From contig NZ_BMCE01000001.1 in the NCBI RefSeq assembly GCF_014635025.1, forward strand, positions 62,001 to 126,000: DNA of 64,000 bases, written 5' to 3'. The notes beneath the pieces were generated by a model. That model saw only the letters and a list, made by a program, of their open reading frames with translations, was not told the origin of the DNA and did no database searches. Numbering within the stretch: position 1 is the first letter of the stretch; the number at the start of each line of letters is the position of its first letter. The position numbers were made by a program, and so were the translations under genes. Positions 15,732 to 24,923 of this stretch are shown in pieces. This DNA is from Fictibacillus barbaricus (GTDB taxonomy: Bacteria > Bacillota > Bacilli > Bacillales > Fictibacillaceae).

Positions 15732-16079
15732 ATGAAAAAATTAGGCTTACTTGTAGTTGGAGGAATTGCTGCAATCGTGCTGATCGCAAACTTAGGTCCG
15801 ATGGTCGGTCTTGCGATTGGTCTTGTGGTTATGTATTACGCATTTAAGAAAGCAATGGCTGCAGAAACCGGAGGGAAGAAATTCTGGTGGGGTGCTTTAT
15901 CAGTTGTAGGTCTGTGTGTTTCTGTTGCAAACATCCCAGCGATCTTAGGAGCTGCAGCGATCTATGTTCTATACCTTGTCTATAAAAAATGGAATGGATC
16001 AGCATCTGTAGAAGAAAGCATTGATAATGATCCGTTCACCAATTTTGAAAGAGAATGGGCAAAACTTAAAAACAGCTAA
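15732..16079 (+). CDS. liaI: LiaI-like membrane protein
   Basis: 115 residues with two or three hydrophobic segments (GLLVVGGIAAIVLIANLGPM, VGLAIGLVVMYYAF, and WWGALSVVGLCV to YVLYLVYK) and a charged cytosolic tail. It lies directly before a PspA-family gene and a liaFSR set, the position of LiaI, the membrane anchor for LiaH in the antibiotic-induced envelope response. AGGAGGAAG precedes the ATG. Sequence similarity to B. subtilis LiaI is not strong by eye, so the call leans on context. Confidence 0.75.
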   Translation: MKKLGLLVVGGIAAIVLIANLGPMVGLAIGLVVMYYAFKKAMAAETGGKKFWWGALSVVGLCVSVANIPAILGAAAIYVLYLVYKKWNGSASVEESIDNDPFTNFEREWAKLKNS

Positions 16080-16123
16080 TCATAAATCAAAATGATAAAC
16101 ACATTTTAAAGGAGCGAATAAAC

Positions 16124-16768
16124 ATGAATTTATTTGAACGCATTAGAACCTCAATCTCAGCGGACGTTCACGAACTTTTAGATCAAAAAGAAGAAAAGAA
16201 CCCGCTTTCCCTTCTAAACCAATATCTGAGACAATGTGAGCTTGAAGTGAATAAAGCAAGAAAGTTAGTTGAGCGTCAACAGCTATTAAGAGACCAATTT
16301 GCTCGTGAAACACAAGAAGCAGAAGCAAAAGCAGCAAAACGTGCACATCAGGCAGAACTAGCTCAACAAGCAAACGAAACAGAGCTTTATCAGTTCGCGA
16401 GCCAAGAAAAAGAGCAGCACGAAACGCGTGCAAGCAAGCTTAAGGAATCTACACTACAAGCAGATAAAGATCTTTCAGAGCTTGAACAAAAGTATGAGCA
16501 GATGAAGCATAAGCTAAAAGATATGCAAATCAAACGTATGGAACTAATGGGGCGTGAAAATGTAGCAAGAGCGCACCAAAAGATGGACCGTGTCATTGAC
16601 CCATCAAACTCAATGAAGAAAACAGCATTCCGCTTTGATGAACTTGAGACCTACATGGATCGTTTAGAACAAAAAGTCAATGCTGATTATTATGCGAGTT
16701 CAATGGAAGCAAAGCTGGCTAAGCTAGAAAAAGAGTGGAAAAAAGAAGAAACACATACTACAGTTTAA
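16124..16768 (+). CDS. liaH: LiaH, PspA/IM30-family envelope-stress protein
   Basis: 214 residues, almost all coiled coil, opening with MNLFERIRTSISADVHELLD, the amphipathic membrane-binding helix of PspA/LiaH. Long heptad-rich helices follow and a KMDRVIDPSNSMKKTAFRFDELE region precedes the final helix. LiaH forms ring or rod assemblies that protect the membrane under cell-wall antibiotic stress. It follows liaI by 44 bp and is separated from liaF by a terminator, which in B. subtilis makes liaIH the strongly induced part. Confidence 0.9.
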   Translation: MNLFERIRTSISADVHELLDQKEEKNPLSLLNQYLRQCELEVNKARKLVERQQLLRDQFARETQEAEAKAAKRAHQAELAQQANETELYQFASQEKEQHETRASKLKESTLQADKDLSELEQKYEQMKHKLKDMQIKRMELMGRENVARAHQKMDRVIDPSNSMKKTAFRFDELETYMDRLEQKVNADYYASSMEAKLAKLEKEWKKEETHTTV

Positions 16769-16797
16769 TTCCGTATGTGATACGATAAAAAGGTACG

Positions 16798-16820
16798 AGG
16801 CGCAAAATGCTGCGCCTTTT
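16798..16820 (+). terminator. Terminator between liaH and liaF
   Basis: AGGCGCA/TGCGCCT stem (16798-16804, 16811-16817) with a 6-nt loop and a short T run. The T run is brief, so partial read-through into liaFSR is likely. Confidence 0.7.
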
Positions 16821-16847
16821 AGGCCGTTTAAGACAGAAAGTGAGTGA

Positions 16848-17585
16848 GTGCAGATGCTGAACATGAAAAGAAGTGATCTAATCAGTTGGGGGCTTTTAAT
16901 AGCTTTTGTTTTAGTGTTATTAGAAGCCACGCTTAACGGAGAGGGGATATTATTCGCTCTTTTATTCAGCGCTGCACTCATGTTTTTTGGAAGAAAACGA
17001 ATGCCGAAGCGATCCGGGAAAATCATGTTTTGGGTCGGTGTATTTATCGGTGTCATGAACATTTTAAGCATGTACACATTCAAGCTGCTGCTCGTAGCGA
17101 TCATCATATACGTTATTGTTCAATTTTATCAATCAAAACAAAACCCTGTTTTTATTACTCCGCATGTGGATGCAAAAGATACTTCTTCACAAGAAGATGT
17201 ATATAAGAAAGAGCCGCTCTTAAAAAATATGATTCTTGGGACCCAACAAACACCTGAACATGTGTATGAATGGAATGATATTAACATCCAATGCGGCCCT
17301 GGAGACACTATTATTGATTTGAATCAGACGATTCTGCCCGATGGAGAAGCGTTGATCATGATAAGGGGGTTTATCGGTAATATAACGGTATACGTTCCCT
17401 ACGAAGTCGAAACTGCTGTCAGTCATTCTGTGTTTGTGGGAAATACGAAGGTTTTTGATCAGAATGAACCAAAAATGTTCAACCAGACACTGTCCTATCG
17501 AACAAAAGGGTATATGGAAGCTGAGAAAAAAGTAAAGATTGTAACCAGTTTGTTCGCAGGAAGTCTGGAGGTGAGGCGGGTATGA
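16848..17585 (+). CDS. liaF: LiaF, inhibitor of the LiaRS two-component system
   Basis: 245 residues: an N-terminal block of four hydrophobic segments (about 8-100), then a soluble domain with the typical LiaF/DUF2154 ending (LIMIRGFIGNITVYVPYEVE, and [17 protein letters not shown]). LiaF keeps LiaS off without envelope stress. Starts at GTG 16848 or ATG 16854 are both possible; the ribosome site is weak. It overlaps liaS by four bases, showing translational coupling. No liaG-like gene lies between liaH and liaF, unlike B. subtilis. Confidence 0.9.
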   Translation: MQMLNMKRSDLISWGLLIAFVLVLLEATLNGEGILFALLFSAALMFFGRKRMPKRSGKIMFWVGVFIGVMNILSMYTFKLLLVAIIIYVIVQFYQSKQNPVFITPHVDAKDTSSQEDVYKKEPLLKNMILGTQQTPEHVYEWNDINIQCGPGDTIIDLNQTILPDGEALIMIRGFIGNITVYVPYEVETAVSHSVFVGNTKVFDQNEPKMFNQTLSYRTKGYMEAEKKVKIVTSLFAGSLEVRRV

Positions 17586-18622
17586 GTACGGTATTGCGCC
17601 ACATGTTCACCGGCATAATGTCCGCTTTTTTTGTATCTCTTGTTTTAGGAGGAATTGTTTATACTTTATTTCCGATCGACGATTGGAACTTCTTATTAGA
17701 AGAAAGGCTGCTTGATATTCCTGCAGCGTTCGTTATACCTTTCTTGGTTTTTATAATTGGTGCATTCTTGGGCTTGAATTCAGGAGTCACCTCTCGAAAA
17801 CAGCTAAACTTAATTAATCGGACATTAAAGTCGATTGAAGACGGCAGGCAAGTAGACATGAAAGAGGTTTCAAGTCTCGAGTTAAAGGCGATTACCAAAA
17901 GGATGGATGGCATACAGAAACAATTGGGCGAGAAGATTCGGCAGTCCCAAAAAATGGCGACTGAAAAAGCCGTTGACCAGGAAAAGAGAATTCAAGAAAT
18001 TATTTCCCAAGAAAGAAATCGCCTGGCAAGAGAGCTGCATGATTCGGTGTCGCAGCAGCTTTTTGCAGCAAGTATGATCATGTCTGCGGTAAATGAAACA
18101 CGTTCAGAATCGGATACTCGTGAATCTAAACAGCTAAAGCTTGTTGAAGAAACGATTCATCAGACACAGCTTGAGATGAGAGCCCTTCTCCTTCACCTTC
18201 GTCCTGCAGCATTGAACGGAAAATCCCTGCAAAAAGGAATGGAAGAACTGTTACAAGAGCTTCTTCAGAAAGTACCTATCGAGCTTAAATGGAAGATTGA
18301 AACGATACCTCTTGATAAAGGGGTAGAAGATCACCTGTTTCGTATTCTACAAGAATCCGTGTCTAATATTCTTAGGCATGCGCAGGCAAATAAAGCTCAA
18401 ATCCTCCTAGTCCAACGAGAAGATCTTATTATTTTGCGCATTGAAGATGATGGTGTTGGTTTTAAGCTGGATCAAGAAAAAACAGGATCATATGGTCTTC
18501 GGAATATGCATGAGCGTGCAGCGGAAATTGGCGGGACACTTAAAATTGTGAGTTTGCCGGGTGAAGGAACACGGCTTGAAGTAAAGGTTCCAATTTTAAC
18601 AACGGGAGAGGAAAAACCATGA
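17582..18622 (+). CDS. liaS: LiaS sensor histidine kinase
   Basis: 346 residues: two N-terminal membrane segments with almost no extracellular loop (intramembrane-sensing kinase), a HAMP-like linker, a HisKA-3 domain with [18 protein letters not shown] (phospho-His at about residue 153) and an HATPase domain with [10 protein letters not shown] and [10 protein letters not shown]. It phosphorylates LiaR on sensing cell-wall damage. It overlaps liaF and liaR by four bases on each side. Confidence 0.95.
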   Translation: MSTVLRHMFTGIMSAFFVSLVLGGIVYTLFPIDDWNFLLEERLLDIPAAFVIPFLVFIIGAFLGLNSGVTSRKQLNLINRTLKSIEDGRQVDMKEVSSLELKAITKRMDGIQKQLGEKIRQSQKMATEKAVDQEKRIQEIISQERNRLARELHDSVSQQLFAASMIMSAVNETRSESDTRESKQLKLVEETIHQTQLEMRALLLHLRPAALNGKSLQKGMEELLQELLQKVPIELKWKIETIPLDKGVEDHLFRILQESVSNILRHAQANKAQILLVQREDLIILRIEDDGVGFKLDQEKTGSYGLRNMHERAAEIGGTLKIVSLPGEGTRLEVKVPILTTGEEKP

Positions 18623-19248
18623 TCAAAGTATTATTAGTAGATGATCACGAAATGGTGCGGATAGGGGTTTCTGCATATCTTTCTGCACAGTCTGATATTG
18701 AAGTGACCAGTGAAGCAGAAAATGGAAAGGTAGCGGTAGAGAAGGCACTTGCGCTTAAGCCAGACATTATTTTAATGGACCTTGTGATGGACGAAATGGA
18801 CGGCATTGAAGCTACACGTCAGATCACCAGTTCTTGGCCGGAAGCAAAAATCATTGTCGTTACGAGTTTTCTCGATGATGAGAAGGTATACCCTGCATTA
18901 GAGGCAGGTGCGTCCAGTTATATGTTAAAAACGTCTAAAGCAAGTGATATTGCACAGGCCGTTCGAGATACCTATCATGGGAAGTCCGTTCTGGAACCTG
19001 AAGTGACAGGGAAAATGATGAGTAAAATGAGACAAAAACAAACGCGCGAGCCACATGAAGAGCTGACTGCGCGCGAGATGGAAATCTTATTATTGATGAC
19101 AAAAGGGAAGACCAATCAGGAAATCGCCGACGAGCTCTTTATTGCTTTAAAAACAGTTAAAGTACATGTCAGCAATATTTTGAGTAAATTGGATGTACAG
19201 GACCGTACACAAGCGGTTATTTACGCGTTTAATCATTCACTGGTGTAA
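18619..19248 (+). CDS. liaR: LiaR response regulator (NarL family)
   Basis: 209 residues: receiver domain with the acidic pocket DDHE, phospho-acceptor Asp54 in [13 protein letters not shown] and Lys near 105, then a LuxR-type helix-turn-helix ([20 protein letters not shown] onward). It activates liaIH and is the last gene of the operon. The four-base overlap with liaS gives a fixed kinase/regulator ratio. Confidence 0.95.
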   Translation: MIKVLLVDDHEMVRIGVSAYLSAQSDIEVTSEAENGKVAVEKALALKPDIILMDLVMDEMDGIEATRQITSSWPEAKIIVVTSFLDDEKVYPALEAGASSYMLKTSKASDIAQAVRDTYHGKSVLEPEVTGKMMSKMRQKQTREPHEELTAREMEILLLMTKGKTNQEIADELFIALKTVKVHVSNILSKLDVQDRTQAVIYAFNHSLV

Positions 19249-19258
19249 GGAGTGATCT

Positions 19259-20995
19259 TTACTCAGCCTTCACCGTAATATGTTGATACGTATTAAAATC
19301 AAACAGGCCTAAGTCTGTCAGCTTGATCTCTGGAATGACAGGCAGTGTTAAGAAAGATAGAGTGAGGAACGGATCAAAGTCACCGTTAAATCCAATCCTT
19401 TTTAATTTACTCTTTAACTGGATGATTTCTTCGTTTACTTGTATAAAAGGTTTATCTGACATTAATCCTGAGATCGGGAGCGGTACGGAAGCTAGCTCCT
19501 TTCCGTCTTTAACGATCACATATCCGCCCTGCATTCTTTGGATGGCATCTACTGCAGCAAGCATATCTTCGTCATTTGTACCGGCTACAACAAGATTGTG
19601 AGAATCGTGAGCCACAGTTGAAGCGATGGCACCACTTTTTAGCATAAGCCCCTTTACCACACCAAGGCCAATATTTCCGGTTTGCCTATGGCGCTCGATA
19701 ACAGCCATTTTTAACAAATCATCTGAGGTAGAGGGAGTAAAACTGCCGTTTGCTGCTTTTGCTGGTAACACCTTCTTTTTTGTTACAAGCTGATTAGGAA
19801 TAATCTCAATAACATGAATAGGATCTTTGTCATTTATGGAGATAGCGAGTTCTTCTGCGCTGGTCTCCGTCATGTTAACGGATGTCAGCAATTGAATCGG
19901 AGGCTTCGCGAATTCACTCGTTTGTCCTGTGTATTCACCGTTCTTCGCAACTGATTTTCCATCAACAAATACCTCAGAAATAGAAACAGATTCTAATTCA
20001 TCGAGCAAAAGAAAGTCCGCTTTATATCCCGGTGAGATCGCCCCTTTTTCATGCAAACGATAACATTCAGCTGCATTTAAGGTTGCCATTTGAATCGCTT
20101 GAAGCGGAGAAACCCCTTCTGAGATCGCAAGCCTTACATTGTGGTCTACACTTCCTTCTGACACCAGGTCGTCGAGATGCTTATCATCTGTACAAAATAA
20201 AAAGCGGCGTGCATTATTCGGTGTTACCGCTCTAATAAGAGCTTTAAGATTTTTTGCAACAGATCCTTCTCGAATTAAGACATACATACCCCGGCGAATA
20301 CGATCGAGTGCTTCTTCCACTGTTGTACATTCATGATCTGTCGTAATAAGAGAAGAACGATACACGTTTATTCCCTTAGCGTCCAGTCCGGCTGCGTGTC
20401 CATCGATTACCCCATGATGAGAAGCTGCTGAGACAATTTTACTTAGCATACCTTCATCACCTTTCATAACAGCCGGAAAATCCATAACTTCTGCTAAGCC
20501 AAGTACCCGTGGATGTTTATAGAACGGCTCGAGGTCAGCCGCTTTTAACGCGGCTCCTGAATTTTCAAAGGGTGTTGCGGGAACTGATGAAGGAAGCATC
20601 ACTCGAACGTCCAGCGGGAGTCCTTCAGATTGATCTAGCATGAATGAGATTCCCTCAGCCCCAGATACGTTTCCGATCTCATGAGGATCAGTGATAACGG
20701 TTGTTACACCATGAGCGAGCAAGACTTTGCTGAATTCAGAAGGAGTCACCATTGAAGATTCAATATGGACATGACCGTCTATAAAAGCGGGGGCAATAAA
20801 TTTCCCCTCTGCATCTATTGTTTCATAACCCTTAAACTCTCCGATTCCAGCAAAATGACCGTCAACGATTGCAATATCTCCTTCGATCACCTCAAGATTG
20901 AACACATCGATGATTTTTCCGTTCTTTACTACGAGGTCTGCTGGAACTCTTCCTGTACTTACATCAATTCGTTTCTTTAATGGATCTAGATTCAT
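19259..20995 (-). CDS. ade: Adenine deaminase
   Basis: 578 residues, typical for AdeC-type adenine deaminase, which converts adenine to hypoxanthine and ammonia in purine salvage. Metal ligands are visible in FIDGHVHIESSMVTP (HxH) and in the later GHAAG and CTDDKH segments; ITDPHEIGNVSG is a family signature. The start ATG has AAAGGAGAT upstream. It is convergent with liaR, separated by only ten bases, with no obvious terminator between. Confidence 0.95.
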   Translation of the reverse strand: MNLDPLKKRIDVSTGRVPADLVVKNGKIIDVFNLEVIEGDIAIVDGHFAGIGEFKGYETIDAEGKFIAPAFIDGHVHIESSMVTPSEFSKVLLAHGVTTVITDPHEIGNVSGAEGISFMLDQSEGLPLDVRVMLPSSVPATPFENSGAALKAADLEPFYKHPRVLGLAEVMDFPAVMKGDEGMLSKIVSAASHHGVIDGHAAGLDAKGINVYRSSLITTDHECTTVEEALDRIRRGMYVLIREGSVAKNLKALIRAVTPNNARRFLFCTDDKHLDDLVSEGSVDHNVRLAISEGVSPLQAIQMATLNAAECYRLHEKGAISPGYKADFLLLDELESVSISEVFVDGKSVAKNGEYTGQTSEFAKPPIQLLTSVNMTETSAEELAISINDKDPIHVIEIIPNQLVTKKKVLPAKAANGSFTPSTSDDLLKMAVIERHRQTGNIGLGVVKGLMLKSGAIASTVAHDSHNLVVAGTNDEDMLAAVDAIQRMQGGYVIVKDGKELASVPLPISGLMSDKPFIQVNEEIIQLKSKLKRIGFNGDFDPFLTLSFLTLPVIPEIKLTDLGLFDFNTYQHITVKAE

Positions 20996-21071
20996 ACACG
21001 ATCTCCTTTAAGCAAAATCTACCGAATAGTATACGATTATCCACTCTATCTTATTTCATATGAATGTAAAG

Positions 21072-21103
21072 AAAAACGGTCCCACGAGAATGAGACCGTT
21101 TTT
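21072..21103 (-). terminator. Terminator of the ywbE cluster
   Basis: A 10-bp perfect stem AAAAACGGTC/GACCGTTTTT (21072-21081, 21094-21103) that works on either strand. It lies just after the stop of the minus-strand ywbE gene. Confidence 0.85.
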
Positions 21104-21106
21104 GTG

Positions 21107-21301
21107 CTATTCGCTTAAAATGTCAATGACACGTCCAACTTGACCATCTTCGAGCCGAACCTTAATCCCATGAGGGTGAGTGGGAGAGTTAGTTAAGATA
21201 TCTTTTACAATTCCTTTTGTTTTCTTACCCGTACGCTGATCAGCTTTTAAGATAACATGAACGGGAAGACCAGGGGTGATATTAGAGCGCTTTCTGTGCA
21301 T
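21107..21301 (-). CDS. ywbE: YwbE family protein
   Basis: 64 residues. The whole protein is the YwbE family domain: RSNITPGLPVHVILKADQRT, GKKTKGIVKDILTNS, HPHGIKVRLEDGQVGRV. It is a small beta-rich fold conserved in Firmicutes without known function; the KOW-like feel suggests RNA binding, which is inference. Its ATG overlaps the stop codon of the upstream 61-residue gene by one base, so the two are coupled. Confidence 0.88.
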   Translation of the reverse strand: MHRKRSNITPGLPVHVILKADQRTGKKTKGIVKDILTNSPTHPHGIKVRLEDGQVGRVIDILSE

Positions 21302-21486
21302 TAAACACCTGTTCTCCGAGCTTGATTGTTCGCTTTTTTTGTCTGCTGGTTTCGCAGCTGGTTTGCCACTTTTACAGGACCTTTATTAAAAGTTCCGCCT
21401 GATTGCTGTGCCTTCTTTTCTGCCAGTCTCTGTTTGGCTATCTCTTGAAAAGTTAATTTCTTTTTCTCCTCAGCCATCGTTGTCAC
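21301..21486 (-). CDS. Small basic protein, 61 residues
   Basis: A lysine/glutamine/arginine-rich protein with a helical N-terminus (KKLTFQEIAKQRLAEKKAQQ) and a flexible basic tail (NNQARRTGV). GAGGTGAC lies before the ATG. It sits between a DUF-like gene and ywbE with 1-2 base spacing, so the three form one operon. The basic character suggests nucleic-acid or ribosome contact, but no family is recognised. Confidence 0.75.
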   Translation of the reverse strand: MTTMAEEKKKLTFQEIAKQRLAEKKAQQSGGTFNKGPVKVANQLRNQQTKKANNQARRTGV

Positions 21487-21488
21487 CT

Positions 21489-21983
21489 CTATTTTTTCTT
21501 TTTAAAATCTGCCTCTTTTAAATAACCTTCTGCTTCAGCATACGTTTCAAATGCTGCTTCAAGTGCATCATCTTCATCAAAGATAAACCACATGCCGTCT
21601 TCGCCAACAAGACGAATCTCCTCGTGGCTGTGGCTGTACCAGTGTTCTTCTTTACGATCGTCATCATTTGTACGATCTTTCTTAGGCTGCTGCCATCCGT
21701 GTTTCTTTGACAGGTATTCCATCGATTCTTTGATTAAGGCAATCAATTCCTCCGCTTCGTAATCACGAATATTCACGTAGCCTTTTTCGTTTTTTACGCT
21801 TTGTGGAAGGTGTCCGCCATACACGAAGCCGTTACCGTTCGGGTGAAGGTGATACACAACAATCTTCTTGTCTTGTACACTTTCCTCGTAGTGAAAGTTC
21901 AAACGTCCTAAGGAAACCTCGTGCATGTCAAGCTCTGGGAAGTTTTCTTGAATTAAAGCAATTTTATCTTCAAATGAAAGCAT
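21489..21983 (-). CDS. Conserved hypothetical protein, first gene of the ywbE operon
   Basis: 164 residues from the ATG at 21983, chosen because GGAGAG lies eight bases upstream; a start five codons earlier lacks a good site. The protein is acidic, without membrane segments, with conserved-looking NGFVYGGHLPQSVK, YVNIRDYEAEELIALIKESM and a C-terminal half WYSHSHEEIRLVGEDGMWFI that may be a separate small domain. I recognise it only as a Bacillaceae hypothetical. It precedes the basic protein by two bases. Confidence 0.75.
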   Translation of the reverse strand: MLSFEDKIALIQENFPELDMHEVSLGRLNFHYEESVQDKKIVVYHLHPNGNGFVYGGHLPQSVKNEKGYVNIRDYEAEELIALIKESMEYLSKKHGWQQPKKDRTNDDDRKEEHWYSHSHEEIRLVGEDGMWFIFDEDDALEAAFETYAEAEGYLKEADFKKKK

Positions 21984-22107
21984 TTTTATACTCTCCATTT
22001 CTTTTAATGTGATTGGTTGATTATATCACAACGAAAGAAAAAAACGAAAATGCTATAGGGAAGAAAGAACATCAGAATCTTATTGTTCTGATGTTCTTCG
22101 AGGTTAT

Positions 22108-23502
22108 TTATAAAGCAGATGCTTCTTTCTTGATGGATCTCTCGAGTTCAAACCAGTAATCCGCTAGTGTTTCCATACCTTTATCAAAATTTTCTAAGTG
22201 GAAGTGCTCGTTGGGCGCATGGAAATTTTCTGTTGAAAGACCGAAGCCCATCAACACAACAGGGATGTTAAGGAGCTGGTCGAAAGTCGCAACGATAGGG
22301 ATCGATCCGCCGCCACGCGTGAACGCTGTTGGCACACCATATACCTTTTCATAGGAACGTGCAGCCGCTTGTATGGCAGGATGATCAAATGGAGTTACAT
22401 AAGGAGCTCCTTTATCAAAAAGAGTGACCTTTACATCGATTCCAGCTGGCTTATGCTTTTGGATATGTGCTTTTACTTTTTCAATGATTTCATCCGGTTC
22501 TTGATTAGGTACTAGACGGCAGCTGATCTTAGCGTGTGCTTTGGCAGGGATAACCGTCTTGATCCCTTCGCCTTGGAAGCCACCCCAAACACCGTTAAGT
22601 TCGAGTGTAGGACGAGCCCAAGTGCGTTCAGTGTGGGTATAGCCTTCTTCACCAGCGAGTTCTGTTACACCAAGCTGCTCTTTTAGTGCTTCTTCTGTTA
22701 GTGGAAGAGCTCGGAACGCTGCTCGCTCTTCGTCCGTTAATTCCTGTACATTATCATAGAAGCCATCTACTAAGATGCGTCCGTTCTCGTCACGGAAAGA
22801 TTGAAGAAGTTCTGTAATGGCGTGAAGCGGGTTTTGGACAGCTCCTCCATAAAGACCAGAGTGAAGATCACTGTTTGGTCCTGTTACATCAAGCTGCATC
22901 GCACACATTCCGCGTAGTCCATAACAGATCGCCGGCTTTCCACGGTCCAGCATCCCGGTGTCTGAAATGACGATCACATCTGCGGCGAGGAGCTCTTTGT
23001 TTTCCTCAATAAACTTTGGAAGACTCGGACTGCCGATTTCTTCTTCTCCTTCAATACAGAACTTGAAGTTAAGAGGCAATGTTCCTTCTGTTTCCAGAAT
23101 GGCCTGCAACACTTTTACGTGCATGAATGTTTGTCCTTTATCATCCGATGCGCCGCGTGCGTATAGTTTGTTGTCACGGATTGTTGCTTCGTACGGAGGA
23201 GACTCCCACAGCTCCACAGGATCCACAGGCTGAACATCGTAATGCCCATAAACAAGAACAGTCGGTTTACCCTCAGCTTTTAACCAGTCACCATAAACCA
23301 CCGGGTGTCCGTCCGTTTCATAGATTTTTACGTTGTCCATACCGGCTTTTGTTAGTTCGTCAGCAATCCATTCTGCACCTTTTCGAACGTCTTCCTTGTG
23401 CTCAGGCAGGGCACTGACACTTGGAACAGCAAGCCAGTCGGTTAACTCTTTTAAATGAGTATCGCGGTTTTCTTTTAAATAATTCACAATTTTGTCTGTC
23501 AT
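22108..23502 (-). CDS. M20 family dipeptidase
   Basis: 464 residues with the M20 di-zinc site: VLVYGHYDVQPVDP (His and catalytic Asp), YARGASDDKGQ (bridging Asp), FCIEGEEEIGS (general-base Glu and Glu ligand), and the C-terminal STENFHAPNEHF His ligand. The insert lid domain lies at about 200-320. The closest group is the CNDP/carnosinase-like cytosolic dipeptidases. Start ATG has AGGAGGATC upstream. It follows the small hypothetical gene by 22 bp and may be co-transcribed with it. Confidence 0.92.
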   Translation of the reverse strand: MTDKIVNYLKENRDTHLKELTDWLAVPSVSALPEHKEDVRKGAEWIADELTKAGMDNVKIYETDGHPVVYGDWLKAEGKPTVLVYGHYDVQPVDPVELWESPPYEATIRDNKLYARGASDDKGQTFMHVKVLQAILETEGTLPLNFKFCIEGEEEIGSPSLPKFIEENKELLAADVIVISDTGMLDRGKPAICYGLRGMCAMQLDVTGPNSDLHSGLYGGAVQNPLHAITELLQSFRDENGRILVDGFYDNVQELTDEERAAFRALPLTEEALKEQLGVTELAGEEGYTHTERTWARPTLELNGVWGGFQGEGIKTVIPAKAHAKISCRLVPNQEPDEIIEKVKAHIQKHKPAGIDVKVTLFDKGAPYVTPFDHPAIQAAARSYEKVYGVPTAFTRGGGSIPIVATFDQLLNIPVVLMGFGLSTENFHAPNEHFHLENFDKGMETLADYWFELERSIKKEASAL

Positions 23503-23524
23503 TTGAAGATCCTCCTTTTGTACG

Positions 23525-24001
23525 TTATGCTCTACTTCCTAGTTTAATGGAGTTCAGCTCAGAAATGAAATAATCTTTATCTTCTTTTTTTGTGATTGTT
23601 TCAGCAGCTTTAGAAGCAAGTGCAAAGTATTCTTCCATTTTCACTTCGTCATCTTTTACAAGATAAGCCCGAGCTACAGATTCATAGGCGAACGCAAGAT
23701 CAAAATCACCAATCCCGTTTTGCACACATAGTTTTAAGGATTGTTCTCCGTGCATTAAGGCTGACTCTCCCAGATTGAGCAGTGAGTAAACTCTTGAGAT
23801 CTGCCATTCTCCCCGTGCGAAGTTAAGTGGTCCACCTGCCAAACCCCAGTGGAAGCGGGAAGCATGTGCGGTGTGGATCATCTCTAGGTTTTCTTCATTT
23901 GTCCGGACTTCCTTTTCCATGAGGCCCCATGTTTTATTAAAATTTTCGAGGGCTTGCTTTCTGTGCCATTCTTCTCTCGTGAACTTGTCCATCCATTTCA
24001 C
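23525..24001 (-). CDS. Conserved hypothetical protein with helical-repeat character
   Basis: 158 residues, mostly alpha helical. GEWQISRVYSLLNLGESALM, AFAYESVARAYLVKDDEVKM and EEYFALASKAAETI read like tetratricopeptide-like helix pairs. FHWGLAGGPLNFARGEWQ is the most distinctive stretch. It is conserved in Bacillaceae as far as I recall but has no assigned function. It lies just upstream of the dipeptidase on the same strand and is divergent from proC, sharing a 109-bp promoter region. Confidence 0.75.
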   Translation of the reverse strand: MKWMDKFTREEWHRKQALENFNKTWGLMEKEVRTNEENLEMIHTAHASRFHWGLAGGPLNFARGEWQISRVYSLLNLGESALMHGEQSLKLCVQNGIGDFDLAFAYESVARAYLVKDDEVKMEEYFALASKAAETITKKEDKDYFISELNSIKLGSRA

Positions 24002-24110
24002 ACACCTTATGTATTTGTGGTTTACTAAAGGTAAAGCTATCGTTAAGAGTATTCTTTATGAATGAACGTATCCCTTTTTAAAAGTATAGATAGAAAGAAG
24101 TGCAGATCTT

Positions 24111-24923
24111 ATGAATAAAAAGATTGGTTTTATCGGTTTTGGGAAAATGGCACAAGCGATGGCAGGTGGAATGATTAAGTCAGGATTAGTTAACCCTGAA
24201 AATATCATTGCGAGCATGCGTACGGAGAAAACACGGATTTTTGTGAAAGAGCAATTTGGTATTGAAACTTCTTCATCCAATCGTGAAATAGCAGAGACTG
24301 CAGACACGCTGTTCCTCGCCGTCGCTCCACATACATACTCTGAAGTGATCGAAGAAGTACGCGAAGCCGTAAAGCGTGATGTTATCATCATCACGATTGC
24401 CGCTGGGATTACCACGGAGAATGTTGAACAAGCCTTCAGGAAAAAAGTAAAGGTCGTTCGAACGATGCCTAACACGCCTTCATTAGTTGGAGCAGGTATG
24501 ACAGCTGTTTCAATAAACAGTCAAGTGATGGACGAAGAGTTGAAGGATGTAGAAGCGTTGTTGGGTAGTTTTGGAAAAGTCGAAGTGATCTCGGAATCTC
24601 TTATGGATGCGATTCCCGCGATCAGCGGATCGTCACCTGCTTATGTGTACATGTTGATTGAGGCGTTGGCAGATGGCGGTGTCAGACAAGGCCTTTCACG
24701 TGGTCAATCTTACCGTTTAGCTGCTCAAGCTGTTTTAGGCGCAGCACAGATGGTTCTTGAAACAGGAAAACACCCTGGTGAGTTAAAAGACCAGGTAACA
24801 TCTCCAGGAGGAGCTACGATCGCGGCGGTTTCTACATTAGAACAGGAACGGTTTCGCGGAGCAGTGTTAGCAGCGATGGACAGCTGTACAGAGAAAGTAA
24901 AAGAACTGGGGAAAAAGAAATGA
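24111..24923 (+). CDS. proC: Pyrroline-5-carboxylate reductase
   Basis: 270 residues, the family length. The N-terminal Rossmann motif is [17 protein letters not shown]. The proline-reductase signature lies near the C-terminus ([20 protein letters not shown]), and the substrate loop contains [20 protein letters not shown]. It reduces pyrroline-5-carboxylate to proline with NADPH. Bacilli often carry several paralogues (ProI, ProG, ProH); which one this is cannot be told. It overlaps the helicase gene by four bases. Confidence 0.93.
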   Translation: MNKKIGFIGFGKMAQAMAGGMIKSGLVNPENIIASMRTEKTRIFVKEQFGIETSSSNREIAETADTLFLAVAPHTYSEVIEEVREAVKRDVIIITIAAGITTENVEQAFRKKVKVVRTMPNTPSLVGAGMTAVSINSQVMDEELKDVEALLGSFGKVEVISESLMDAIPAISGSSPAYVYMLIEALADGGVRQGLSRGQSYRLAAQAVLGAAQMVLETGKHPGELKDQVTSPGGATIAAVSTLEQERFRGAVLAAMDSCTEKVKELGKKK

